From Burkholderia sp. WAC0059 (GTDB lineage Bacteria; Pseudomonadota; Gammaproteobacteria; Burkholderiales; Burkholderiaceae): a stretch of 64,000 nucleotides of DNA. The DNA lies in NCBI RefSeq assembly GCF_002870125.1, contig NZ_PNEO01000019.1, positions 56,902-120,901 of the forward strand. The letters run 5' to 3'. The notes under the pieces are model-generated. The model searched no databases, was not told where the DNA came from, and was given only the letters and a program-made list of their open reading frames with translations. Shown piece after piece: positions 8,937 through 17,202 of this stretch. Numbering within the stretch: the stretch's first letter is position 1; every line of letters begins with the position of its first letter. A program made the position numbers and the translations under genes.

Positions 8937-9930
8937 CAGCGATAAGTTTGGTGACGAGACCGATCAGCGTGAACAGGTAGAGCGAGCCGAGCACGACGGG
9001 GTAATCGCGGCGGATCACCGAGTCGTAGGCCAGTTGCCCCATGCCGTCGAGCGAGAAAAGCGTTTCTATCAGCAGGTTGCCGTTCAGGAACGCGCCCACG
9101 AATGCGGTCGGCAGGCCGGTCAGGAGCGGAATCGCGGCGTTGCGCAGCACGTGCTTCCAGAGCACGTCGCGCTCGGGCGCGCCCTTCGCGCGCGCGGTCA
9201 GCACGTACTGCCGGCCGATCTCGTCGAGGAAGGTGTTCTTCGTGAGGATCGTGACGATCGCGAAGTTGCCGACGACCGAGGCCGTCACCGGCAGCACGAT
9301 GTGCCAGAGGTAGTCGAGCACCTTGCCGAACGCCGAGAGGTCCCCGAAGTCGTCGGAGGTGAGCCCGCGCATCGGGAACAACTGCCAGAACGTGCCGCCG
9401 CCGAACAGCATCAGCAGCAGCACGCCGAGCACGAAGCCCGGAATCGCGTAGCCGACGAGCACGATCGCGCTCGAGATCGTGTCGAAGCGCGAGCCATTGC
9501 GCACCGCCTTCGCGATGCCGAGCGGCACCGCGATCAGGTAGGTGAGCACGACGGTCCAGATGCCGAGCGTGATCGAGACGGGCAGCTTCGAGAGGATCAC
9601 GTGCCAGACCGTCGCGTGCTGGTAGTACGAGTTGCCGAGATTGAACGTCGCGTAATTCTTCAGCATCAGGAGATAGCGCGTGAGCGGCGGCTTGTCGAAG
9701 CCGTACTGCTTCTTGATCTCCTCGATCTGCTGCGGGTCCACGCCCTGGCTGCCGTGGTAGCCGCCGCCCCCGCTGCCGACCTCGCCGTGCGCGCTGCCAT
9801 GGCGCAGTTGCGCGACCATCTGCTCGACGGGGCCGCCGGGCACGAACTGCGTGACGACGAAGGTGAGCGTCACCACGCCGATCAGCGTGGGGATCATCAG
9901 CAACAGCCGTCTGATTATGTAGGCAAACAT
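8881..9930 (-). CDS. yejB: Peptide ABC transporter permease (YejB-type)
   Basis: This is the first inner-membrane permease of the Yej importer, 349 residues. It starts with the MFAYIIRRLLLMIPTLIGV segment usual for DppB/OppB/YejB permeases. It has a large periplasmic insertion near residues 45-100 rich in Gly/His, six predicted TM helices, and the cytoplasmic EAA-type loop FLDEIGRQYVLTARAKGA near residue 235 for docking on the ATPase. The ATG at 9930 lies 15 nt downstream of the yejA stop at 9946, with AGGAGCACCG-type purine-rich DNA in the gap acting as ribosome site. It forms the channel together with YejE. No frame disruption is visible. Confidence 0.94.
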   Translation of the reverse strand: MFAYIIRRLLLMIPTLIGVVTLTFVVTQFVPGGPVEQMVAQLRHGSAHGEVGSGGGGYHGSQGVDPQQIEEIKKQYGFDKPPLTRYLLMLKNYATFNLGNSYYQHATVWHVILSKLPVSITLGIWTVVLTYLIAVPLGIAKAVRNGSRFDTISSAIVLVGYAIPGFVLGVLLLMLFGGGTFWQLFPMRGLTSDDFGDLSAFGKVLDYLWHIVLPVTASVVGNFAIVTILTKNTFLDEIGRQYVLTARAKGAPERDVLWKHVLRNAAIPLLTGLPTAFVGAFLNGNLLIETLFSLDGMGQLAYDSVIRRDYPVVLGSLYLFTLIGLVTKLIADVCYVLVDPRIQFGSLDR

Positions 9931-9945
9931 CGGTGCTCCTCGGTG

Positions 9946-11862
9946 TTACGTCAAGCCCGGCGCCTGCGCGTCGGGATGCTTCACGAACCAGTAGTCGATG
10001 ATCCAGTCCTCGTACTGGTACGTCGTCGGAATGACCTGCGGGTGGCCGAGCGTCGTCTTGTAGCCGATCCGCGCGTTGGGCAGGTAGTACTGCGGCACCA
10101 CGAGATACAGGTTGATGAGCACGCGGTCGAGCGCGTGCGTGGCCGTCTCGAGTTCGCCGATCGTGTTGGCCTTGAGCACGTCGTCGACGAGCGCGTCGAC
10201 GACCTTCGAGTGCACGCCCGAATAGTTCATCGAGCCGATTTCGTTCGCGGCCTTGCTGCCGAAACGCTGCAGCAGTTCCGAGCCCGGAATCGTGACGGGC
10301 GGATAGATCTGCGTCGTGAGGTCGAAGTCGAAATTGTCGAGCCGCTTCATGTAGAGCGCGCTGTCCAGCTCGCGGAAACCCGTCTGCACGCCGAGCGTGT
10401 TCAGCGCCTGCAGATACGGCAGGATCAGGCGGTCCATGCCCGGCTCGTCGTCGATTACCTCGACCGTGAACGGCGTGCCCTGCGCGTCGCGCAGCGCGCC
10501 GTCGCGGTAGTGCCAGCCGGCCTGCGCGAACAGGTCGCGCGCCTCGCGCAGGTTGGCGCGCAGCGAATGCGGCGGCAGCGTGGTCGGCTGTCTGATCATG
10601 GGACCGAACACGGCCGGCGGCAACTGGCTGCGGAACGGTTCGAGCAGCTTCAGCTCGTCCGCGTCCGGCAGGCCCGTCGCCGCGAACGGGCTCGCGTCGA
10701 AATAGCTGTTCGTGCGCCGGTACTGCCCCCAGAGCAGCATCCGGTTCATCCAGTCGTAGTCGAACGCGAGCGCGAGCGCTTCGCGCACGCGCGGGTCCTG
10801 GAACTTCGGCCGGCGCGTGTTGATCCAGAAGCCCTGCATCTGCGCCGGGCCGTCCGGGAACGTCGCCTTCGCGAGCATCCCGTTGCGGAAGTTCTTGCCG
10901 ATGTACTGGCGCGCCCACATGTTCGACGAATACTCCATCCGGGCGTCGACGTCGCCGGCCTTGAACGCTTCGAGCGACGTGTACAGGTCGGCATACAGCT
11001 TGAACGTGATGCGCCTGAAGCGGAACATTCCGCGCCGCGACGGCAGATTCGCCGCCCAGTAGTGCGGGTCGCGCACGTAGGTGATCGTCTTGTTGTCCTT
11101 GCGCGACTCGATCAGATACGGGCTGCTCGCAATCGGCGCCGACGTCGCGATCTTGTCGAACGACGGACGCGTGCCGTCGGGGCGCATGCCCCACTTCGGC
11201 GAGAACACCGGCAGATCGCCCGCGATCAGCGGCCCGTCGCGCTCGTTCGTCATGAAGTCGAAGCGCACCGTCAGCCGGTCGATCACCTTCGCGTCCCGGA
11301 TCACCGAGAACTCCGAGTTGAAGAGCGGCGAGGCCTGCGGACTCTTCAGCGTGTCGAACGAATACTTCACGTCGGCCGCCGTGATCGGGTCGCCGTTGTT
11401 GAAGCGCGCCCTCGGATCGATGCGGAACGTCGCCGACATCCGGTCCGGCGCCACCTCCACGTCGTCGGCGATCAGCGCGTATTCCGAGGCCAGCTCGTCC
11501 CAGCTACGCTGCATCAGCGTGTCGAACATCAGGTTCTGGATGTCCGGCGCAGGGTTGCCGACGACGAGGAACGGATTCAGCGAATCGTAGCTCGTCAGCT
11601 CGTTGTAATTCTCGAAGTTCAGCGAGCCCGTGTCGGGCGCGTCGGCGTCGGCGTAATCGAAGTGCGTGAAGTTGTCGGGATACTTCGGCGTGTCGTACTC
11701 GGCGATCGACGGACTCGCGAAACCCGGCGTCGCCGCGCACAGCAGCCCGAGCACGCACAGAAGGCCCGCGACGCCGACGCGCGCGCGGCGCGCCCGGGCG
11801 AGCGCGGGCCGGCGCGAAGCCATCCGCGCCGCGGTTCCCGGGCCAGGTAAGGTCAATTTCAT
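9946..11862 (-). CDS. yejA: Peptide-binding protein of the Yej importer, promoter-distal copy
   Basis: This 638-residue periplasmic solute-binding protein belongs to family 5 (DppA/OppA/YejA). A signal peptide covers about residues 1-49 (…LLCVLGLLCAATPGFA followed by SPS). The mature part starts with the YejA pattern IAEYDTPKYPDNFTHFDYADADAP, and blocks such as YDSLNPF, RFNNGDPIT.ADV and SFDTL typify the family. It delivers peptides to YejB/YejE. It is the second of two adjacent paralogs; the other begins upstream and its stop lies 2 nt before this ATG. The N-terminal halves of the two copies are nearly identical even at DNA level, while the C-terminal lobes differ more. That suggests a fairly recent duplication or gene conversion, possibly with different ligand preferences. 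Confidence 0.92.
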   Translation of the reverse strand: MKLTLPGPGTAARMASRRPALARARRARVGVAGLLCVLGLLCAATPGFASPSIAEYDTPKYPDNFTHFDYADADAPDTGSLNFENYNELTSYDSLNPFLVVGNPAPDIQNLMFDTLMQRSWDELASEYALIADDVEVAPDRMSATFRIDPRARFNNGDPITAADVKYSFDTLKSPQASPLFNSEFSVIRDAKVIDRLTVRFDFMTNERDGPLIAGDLPVFSPKWGMRPDGTRPSFDKIATSAPIASSPYLIESRKDNKTITYVRDPHYWAANLPSRRGMFRFRRITFKLYADLYTSLEAFKAGDVDARMEYSSNMWARQYIGKNFRNGMLAKATFPDGPAQMQGFWINTRRPKFQDPRVREALALAFDYDWMNRMLLWGQYRRTNSYFDASPFAATGLPDADELKLLEPFRSQLPPAVFGPMIRQPTTLPPHSLRANLREARDLFAQAGWHYRDGALRDAQGTPFTVEVIDDEPGMDRLILPYLQALNTLGVQTGFRELDSALYMKRLDNFDFDLTTQIYPPVTIPGSELLQRFGSKAANEIGSMNYSGVHSKVVDALVDDVLKANTIGELETATHALDRVLINLYLVVPQYYLPNARIGYKTTLGHPQVIPTTYQYEDWIIDYWFVKHPDAQAPGLT

Positions 11863-11864
11863 CG

Positions 11865-13793
11865 TCAGCCTGCGTGGGCGGACGCGCCCGCCTGCGGCGC
11901 GTCCGTGTTGCGTTCGTACCAGTAGTCGATGGGCCAGTCCACGTCCTGGTACGAGACCGGCGTCACGGCCGGGCGCCCCAGCTTCGTGCTGTAGCCGATC
12001 CGCGTCCTCGGCAGATAATATTCCGGCACCAGGTAGTAGGAGTAGATCAGCACGCGATCGAGCGCGCGCGTCGCGGCCTCGAGCTGGTCGAGCGTGGTCG
12101 CCTTGAGCACGTCGCCGATCAGCGCGTCGACGGCCTTCGAGCGCACGCCCGGGTAGTTCTCCGAGCCCTGCTCCGACGCGGCCTCGCTGCCGAACCGGCG
12201 CAGCAGCTCGATGCCCGGAATCGTGACGGGCAAATACAGCTCCGTCATCATGTCGAAATCGAAGCTGTCGGTGCGCTTCATGTAGAGCGCGCTGTCGACC
12301 TCGCGAAACGTCCCGCGGATGCCGAGCAGGCCGAGCGCCTGCAGATACGGCAGATAGAGCCGGTCCATGCCGGGCTCGTCGTCGAGAATCTCGACCGTCA
12401 TCGGCACACCCTGCGCGTTGCGCAGCGCGCCGTCGCGATAACGCCAACCCGCCTGCGCCAGCAGATCGCGCGCCTCGCGCAAGTTGGCGCGCAGCGAATG
12501 CGGCGGCAGCGTCGTCGGCTGCACGAGCATCGGGCCGAACACCCCGGGCGGCACGCTGCCGCGCCAGGGCTCGAGCAGTTGCAGCTCGGCCGCGCCCGGC
12601 GAGCCCTTCGCCGCGAACGGACTCGCGTCGAAATAGCTTTCGTTACGCACGTACTGGCCGTAGAACATCATGCGGTTCATCCACTCGTAGTCGAACGCGA
12701 GCGTAAACGCTTCGCGCACGCGCGGGTCCCTGAAGATCGCGCGGCGCGTGTTCATGATGAGCCCCTGCATCTGCGCGGGGCTGTCGGGAAACGTACCGGT
12801 CGCGAGCTTGCCGTTGCGGAAGTTCTTGCCGACGTAGCGACGCGCCCATTGCGTCGCGCTGTCCTCGACGTTCACGCTCGTGTCGCCGGCCTTGAACGCC
12901 TCGAGCTGCGTGTAGATGTCCGCGTACAGCTTGAACGTGACGTGCGAGAAATGGAACATTCCGCGCCGCGAGGGCAGATTCGCCGCCCAGTAGTGCGGGT
13001 TACGCACGTAGGTGATCTCGCGGTCGTCCTTGCGCGACTCGATCAGGTAGGCGCCGCTCGAAATCGGCGGCGCGTCGGAAATCTGGTCGAACGACGGACG
13101 CGTGCCGTCGGGACGCATGCCCCACTTCGGCGAGAATACGGGCAAGTCGCCCGCGATCAGCGGCGCGTCGCGCTCGCTCGTCGTGAAGTCGAAGCGCACC
13201 GTCAACCGGTCGATTACCTTCGCGTCGCGGATTACCGAAAACTCCGAATTGAAGAGCGGCGAGGCCTGCTCGCTCTTCAGCGTGTCGAACGAATACTTCA
13301 CGTCGGCCGCCGTGATCGGGTCGCCGTTGTTGAAGCGCGCCTTCGGGTCGATACGGAACGTCGCCGACAGATGGTCCGGCGCCACCTCCACGTCGTCGGC
13401 GATCAGCGCGTATTCCGAGGCCAGCTCGTCCCAACTGCGCTGCATCAGCGTGTCGAACATCAGGTTCTGGATGTCCGGCGCCGGGTTGCCGCGGATGATG
13501 AACGGGTTCAGCGAGTCGTAGCTCTGTAGCTGGTTGTAGTTCGGGAACACGAGCGTGCCGTCGTTCGGCGCGTTCGGGTCCGCATAGTCGAAATGATCGA
13601 AGCCGGCCGCGTACTTCGGCTCGTCGTATTGCGCGATGGACGGGGCCGCCTGCGCCGCCTGAAACGTCGCGCCGAAGAACAGGCACGCCGTCGCCAACAG
13701 GGCCGCCGGTCCGAGCGGCGCACGGCCGCACCGGGCGAAGGCGGTCGTGCCCGGACCGGATCGCCCGAACGAAAACATCGCGAATCTCGTCAT
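11865..13793 (-). CDS. yejA: Peptide-binding protein of the Yej importer, promoter-proximal copy
   Basis: This 642-residue paralog of the adjacent YejA protein is also a family 5 periplasmic peptide-binding protein. The chosen ATG at 13793 gives a signal peptide ending near residue 50 (…FFGATFQAAQA, then APSIAQYDEPKY). A longer in-frame start at 13874 would begin at the edge of the receptor gene's terminator and is less likely. It shares long identical stretches with its neighbour between about residues 100 and 260 and is also close in several blocks further on (PTTLPPHSLRANLREARDL). It is the first gene after the terminator that follows the TonB-dependent receptor, so the yej operon either has its own promoter in the 80 bp upstream or depends on read-through. 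I see no convincing -35/-10 there. Confidence 0.91.
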   Translation of the reverse strand: MTRFAMFSFGRSGPGTTAFARCGRAPLGPAALLATACLFFGATFQAAQAAPSIAQYDEPKYAAGFDHFDYADPNAPNDGTLVFPNYNQLQSYDSLNPFIIRGNPAPDIQNLMFDTLMQRSWDELASEYALIADDVEVAPDHLSATFRIDPKARFNNGDPITAADVKYSFDTLKSEQASPLFNSEFSVIRDAKVIDRLTVRFDFTTSERDAPLIAGDLPVFSPKWGMRPDGTRPSFDQISDAPPISSGAYLIESRKDDREITYVRNPHYWAANLPSRRGMFHFSHVTFKLYADIYTQLEAFKAGDTSVNVEDSATQWARRYVGKNFRNGKLATGTFPDSPAQMQGLIMNTRRAIFRDPRVREAFTLAFDYEWMNRMMFYGQYVRNESYFDASPFAAKGSPGAAELQLLEPWRGSVPPGVFGPMLVQPTTLPPHSLRANLREARDLLAQAGWRYRDGALRNAQGVPMTVEILDDEPGMDRLYLPYLQALGLLGIRGTFREVDSALYMKRTDSFDFDMMTELYLPVTIPGIELLRRFGSEAASEQGSENYPGVRSKAVDALIGDVLKATTLDQLEAATRALDRVLIYSYYLVPEYYLPRTRIGYSTKLGRPAVTPVSYQDVDWPIDYWYERNTDAPQAGASAHAG

Positions 13794-13876
13794 TCCATTG
13801 AAGCGCACAGAATCCTTGCTGCGGCGCACGCCGCCCGGGCCGCGCGACAACCCGCACCCCGATCCGTCATGCACCT

Positions 13877-13916
13877 AAAAAAACCGCTCCGGCTTTCATC
13901 GACGAAAGCCGGAGCG
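13877..13916 (-). terminator. Rho-independent terminator of the TonB-dependent receptor gene
   Basis: A perfect 13-bp stem (arms 13885-13897 and 13904-13916, CGCTCCGGCTTTC and its complement) with a 6-nt loop is followed on the minus strand by seven Ts (A-run 13877-13883 on the given strand). It lies 46 nt past the receptor stop codon and 84 nt before yejA. It should end or reduce receptor transcripts before the yej operon, giving the receptor and importer separable expression. Confidence 0.93.
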
Positions 13917-13962
13917 TGAGACACGGCCGAAACCCTGATGGTCGAAACCCTTGCGTCAGGCC

Positions 13963-16680
13963 TCAGAACCGGTAGGTCGCGCCGACCTGGCCATACACGC
14001 CCATGTCGGTGTAGAGCGACGTGTCGTAGTAGCTGCCGTCCCACTCCTGCCACGCGCCGTCGAACGGCGGCTTGTGGTTGAAGATGTTGTCCACGCCGGC
14101 ATAAAGCGTCCAGTGCTTGAAGCCCGTATAGGCGGCGTAGAGGTTGAACTGGCTGTATGACGCGACGTCCGGCGCATCGAACTCGTCCTGCGTGTACGGA
14201 CCTGTGTACTGCCAGGTCAGCGTGGTCGTCCAATGCCGGTTCGGCGACGCCCAGCTCAGGCTCGTATTGCCCTTCCAGCGCGGGAACGCGGCGCCGAACG
14301 GCGAGAGCAGGCCGAGGTTGTTGCCCGCGATGTCCTCGACCGGCAGGTCGACGCCGGCCGGCATCTTGAAGTGCCACACCCAGGCCCAGTCGGCCGAGAA
14401 CGTGAACGTACCCAGTTTGGTCGGCAGACCCTGGCGGAACGTGCCTTCGAAACCGTCCGTGGTCATGAACGCGAGGTTGGCGAACTCCTCGTTGATGTAC
14501 GTCGGCGTCGTGCCGTTGGCCGCGATGTAGTTGTTCACGGCCGTGGTCGGGTCGCCCGAGCCGATCACGTTGGTGATGTTGATCTTGTACCAGTCGAGGC
14601 CGATGTCGGTGTTGCGGGCCGGCGAAAGCTCGAAGCCGACGTTGTAGTTCTTCGTGCGTTCCGGCTGCAGGTTCGGGTTGCCCTGCAGCAGCTCCGTGAC
14701 CGTGATCGGACCGTCGATCGAGTTGACCGACTGGTAGGCGATGTTGTTCTTCTGCGCTTCTTCGACGAGCGTCGGCGCGCGGAAGCCGCGGTCGTACGAA
14801 GCGTAGGCCGTGAACGCCTGCACCGGCTGGTAGCGCAACGCGAAGCGCGGCGAGAACGCGCCGCCCACGTCGCTGTAGTGGTCGTAGCGGCCCGACTGGC
14901 TGAACGTCAGGTTGCGCAGGATCGGAATGTCGAACTGGTAGTAGACCGCGCCGACGTTGCGCTGCCCGTCCACCGACTGGACGATCGGGTCGAGGATGGC
15001 GTAGGAGCCCGGACCGATGTATTCGCTCTGGTGCTGGAACTGCGCGCCGAAGCCGACGCCCACGTCGCCCGTGGGCAGGTGGAACAGGTCAGGCGTCGAA
15101 ATCGTCGCGTCGACCGTGTCGAGCTTCGAGATGGCCTGATACTGGTTCGACTGGAGAATGCCCGGCAGGTTGTTCAGCGTGTTGCCGTCGAAGTCGGCCG
15201 ACGACGTGGTGCTCAGGTAGTTGCTGAGCACGTTGGCGTTCACCTGGCCGCCCATGCTGTTGGACACCGAACTCTGCGAATGGCCGTACGACGCCGCCCA
15301 GTTCCAGGTCCCGAACTTGCTCGTGTCGAGTTCGCCCTTCAGGCCGGTCGACAGTCGGTAGAAGTTCGACACCGTGGTCTGCGACTGCTGTTCCGGGAAG
15401 AGATAGTTCAGCAGCTCGCCGTCGGTCGTCGCGTTGTTGAACGCCTGAATGCCGCCGGCCGGCGTGTACGTGAACGGCGTGGAATTCCCGCCGACGTGCG
15501 CGTAGCCGTTGCTGATCATCGTCGTGTCGTAGCTTTCCCAGGCGTCGGCCCAGGCCTGCACGTTGTCGTTGATCTTGAAGTCGCCGTGAATCTTGATGTT
15601 CGTGCGCTGGACCTCCGGCGTGACGTATTCCGCCGACGACTCGTTGGCCTGGCACACCGAACCGCCCGTCGCCACACCCGCCTCGGAGAGCTGCGACACG
15701 AGCAGGTTCTTCGAGCCGTTCACCGGCACGACCGAGCCGAAGCAGCCCTTCGTCGGACTCAGCACGCCCGTCGTGGGATTCTGGAAGAACGAAACCGGCT
15801 GGGTATTGAAGCCGCCGGCATAGCCGGTGTAGTCCATGTTCTCCGTCGTCGACCGGTCGTTCCAGGTGATGCCGCTCGAACGATAGTAGCTGGCCGCCGC
15901 CGTGATGTTGTAGCCGTCCGACACCAGATTGCCGAAGCCGCCGAGCGCGCTGAACGAAACGGTGCCCTGTCCGCCCTGGGCCGCGCCGCCGAGATTGCCG
16001 TCGAGCTGCAGGCCCTGGAAGTCGTGCTTCGTGATGATGTTGACGACGCCCGCGATGGCGTCCGAGCCGTACTGCGAAACGCCGCCGCTCTTCACCACTT
16101 CGATGCGGTCGACCATGTTGACCGGAATCGTGTCGAGGTCGAAGAAGGTATCGGTGCCGTTCGAGGCGAACCCGTAAGGCGCGACCCGCTGTCCGTCCAC
16201 GAGCACCAGCGTGTACTTTTCGCTCAGGCCGCGCAGCGCGATGCCCGCGGCGCCCGGCGCGAAGTTCTCCGCGTCGTTTTCGTTCCAGCTACTCGCGGAG
16301 TTGGCCGTGAGCTGCTGCAGGTAGTTCGCCACCGTGGTCGAGCCGCTTTGCTGGATGTCTTTCTGCGAGATCACCTGGACCGAGTTGTAGCCGGTCTTGT
16401 CCGTCTGCCGGATCAGCGAACCCGTCACCTCGAACGTTTTCAGCTTCTGGCTTTTGCCGGTGCTGCTGCTCTGCGTGGCCGCGGCGCCCGAGGCCGGCGC
16501 GGCTGCCGCCGCGGTCGCGCCCGAAGCGGCCGCGGCCGGAACCGCAGCGCCCGGAGCGGCAGGAGTGGCGGTCGTCGCCGGCAGGCTCTGCGCGAACGCC
16601 GGCGCGGCCATTGCCGCGGACAGGCCGAACCCGGCCCACATGATGTGGCGGATGGCCAGCGTCAATGCCTTCTGTTTCAT
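13963..16680 (-). CDS. TonB-dependent outer-membrane receptor
   Basis: This 905-residue TonB-dependent receptor starts with a signal peptide (about 1-30, ending PAFAQ), then an Ala/Pro/Thr-rich spacer to about residue 78. A TonB-box-like KTFEVTGS follows. The plug domain lies at about 85-215 (NYLQQLTANSASSWNEN…ALRGLSEKYTLVLVDGQRV…VDRIEVVKSGG…SDAIAGVVNIIT). A 22-strand barrel completes the protein, ending in Phe after GATYR, the classical outer-membrane export signal. There is no extra N-terminal signalling domain and no FecI/FecR pair nearby, so it is a plain transporter rather than a surface-signalling receptor. It resembles the large receptors of xanthomonads and sphingomonads used for non-iron nutrients more than siderophore receptors. 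Its position between tonB-exbBD and a Yej peptide importer suggests a peptide ligand; that is inference. A 5' region of about 350 nt carries the dyad shared with the tonB promoter. Confidence 0.92.
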   Translation of the reverse strand: MKQKALTLAIRHIMWAGFGLSAAMAAPAFAQSLPATTATPAAPGAAVPAAAASGATAAAAAPASGAAATQSSSTGKSQKLKTFEVTGSLIRQTDKTGYNSVQVISQKDIQQSGSTTVANYLQQLTANSASSWNENDAENFAPGAAGIALRGLSEKYTLVLVDGQRVAPYGFASNGTDTFFDLDTIPVNMVDRIEVVKSGGVSQYGSDAIAGVVNIITKHDFQGLQLDGNLGGAAQGGQGTVSFSALGGFGNLVSDGYNITAAASYYRSSGITWNDRSTTENMDYTGYAGGFNTQPVSFFQNPTTGVLSPTKGCFGSVVPVNGSKNLLVSQLSEAGVATGGSVCQANESSAEYVTPEVQRTNIKIHGDFKINDNVQAWADAWESYDTTMISNGYAHVGGNSTPFTYTPAGGIQAFNNATTDGELLNYLFPEQQSQTTVSNFYRLSTGLKGELDTSKFGTWNWAASYGHSQSSVSNSMGGQVNANVLSNYLSTTSSADFDGNTLNNLPGILQSNQYQAISKLDTVDATISTPDLFHLPTGDVGVGFGAQFQHQSEYIGPGSYAILDPIVQSVDGQRNVGAVYYQFDIPILRNLTFSQSGRYDHYSDVGGAFSPRFALRYQPVQAFTAYASYDRGFRAPTLVEEAQKNNIAYQSVNSIDGPITVTELLQGNPNLQPERTKNYNVGFELSPARNTDIGLDWYKINITNVIGSGDPTTAVNNYIAANGTTPTYINEEFANLAFMTTDGFEGTFRQGLPTKLGTFTFSADWAWVWHFKMPAGVDLPVEDIAGNNLGLLSPFGAAFPRWKGNTSLSWASPNRHWTTTLTWQYTGPYTQDEFDAPDVASYSQFNLYAAYTGFKHWTLYAGVDNIFNHKPPFDGAWQEWDGSYYDTSLYTDMGVYGQVGATYRF

Positions 16681-17202
16681 ATTTCCCCTTCTTGCTCGTC
16701 GGTAAGGCTTGCCCCATGCGAAGCCAGCCTTATGGGCCGCCCCGCCCGTTTTTAAGGCGCTGGTGCGCCATGCCCTACGGGAGAACGAGACGTGCCATCC
16801 CCGAACGCCGCCCGGACTTCGCCGGATATCGACGCCGGGACACGCCAGTCTCCCGACACTCCATCAGTAGTACTCAGTACAACCCGTGAAGCGAACCTCT
16901 CGTTGCCAACCTGTCCGTACCTGCAGCCTTGTGGAACGATCCCGGGAGTCCGTCGAAGCGATCCGTCCGGATCGGCTGGAAATTCGAGGCCCCGCCGCGC
17001 TACTCAGATGCAGAACAATTTGAAATATATGTGAATCAAAATTTTTTTGATTACGCGAAACTAAATTTTTATTCGTGTTGCTTTTTTGCACTCTCGTGCC
17101 TTCGCGAATCGACGGGGCGAACCCATCCCCGCGCGCCACGCGTTCCGTTTTTTCGTTGCTGCAAGACGGCGGGGCGCTCGTCGCGGCGCCCCGCCGCCAG
17201 AG
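16681..17202. other. Regulatory interval between the TPR gene and the TonB-dependent receptor
   Basis: This 522-bp stretch contains no credible gene. The half nearest the receptor is ordinary GC-rich DNA. The part from about 17010 to 17095 is strikingly AT-rich for this genome and holds the dyad annotated at 17034-17052, which makes it the probable promoter region of the receptor. A 9-bp GC stem-loop (arms 17168-17176 and 17187-17195) lies just after the TPR gene stop; it lacks a T-tract, so it is at best a weak terminator. Confidence 0.6.
17034..17052 (-). promoter_or_regulatory. A-tract dyad upstream of the receptor gene (shared with tonB promoter)
   Basis: The sequence AATCAAAATTTTTTTGATT is an inverted repeat with 8-bp arms around TTT. 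Eighteen of its bases (17035-17052) match 21361-21378 upstream of tonB at 16 of 18 positions. On the minus strand the right half supplies a -35-like TTGATT at 17039-17034, but the hexamer 17 bp further on (GTTCTG) is a poor -10. It could be a common operator or an UP-like A-tract; no regulator binding such a site is recognised here. Confidence 0.55.

Noticed and set aside
16864..17139. Possible 91-codon gene in the receptor promoter region
   Set aside because: It covers the AT-rich dyad and has atypical composition; regulatory DNA is more likely.
13794..17202. Search for a RiPP precursor or modifying enzyme (microcin, lasso or azole peptide) near tldDE and the receptor
   Set aside because: No small leader-core peptide, YcaO, lasso cyclase or isopeptidase gene was found, so the locus is an uptake/processing set, not a biosynthetic cluster.
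16681..17202. Fur box or FecI/FecR signalling upstream of the TonB-dependent receptor
   Set aside because: No GATAATGATAATCATTATC-like site and no sigma/anti-sigma pair; the receptor lacks a signalling domain.
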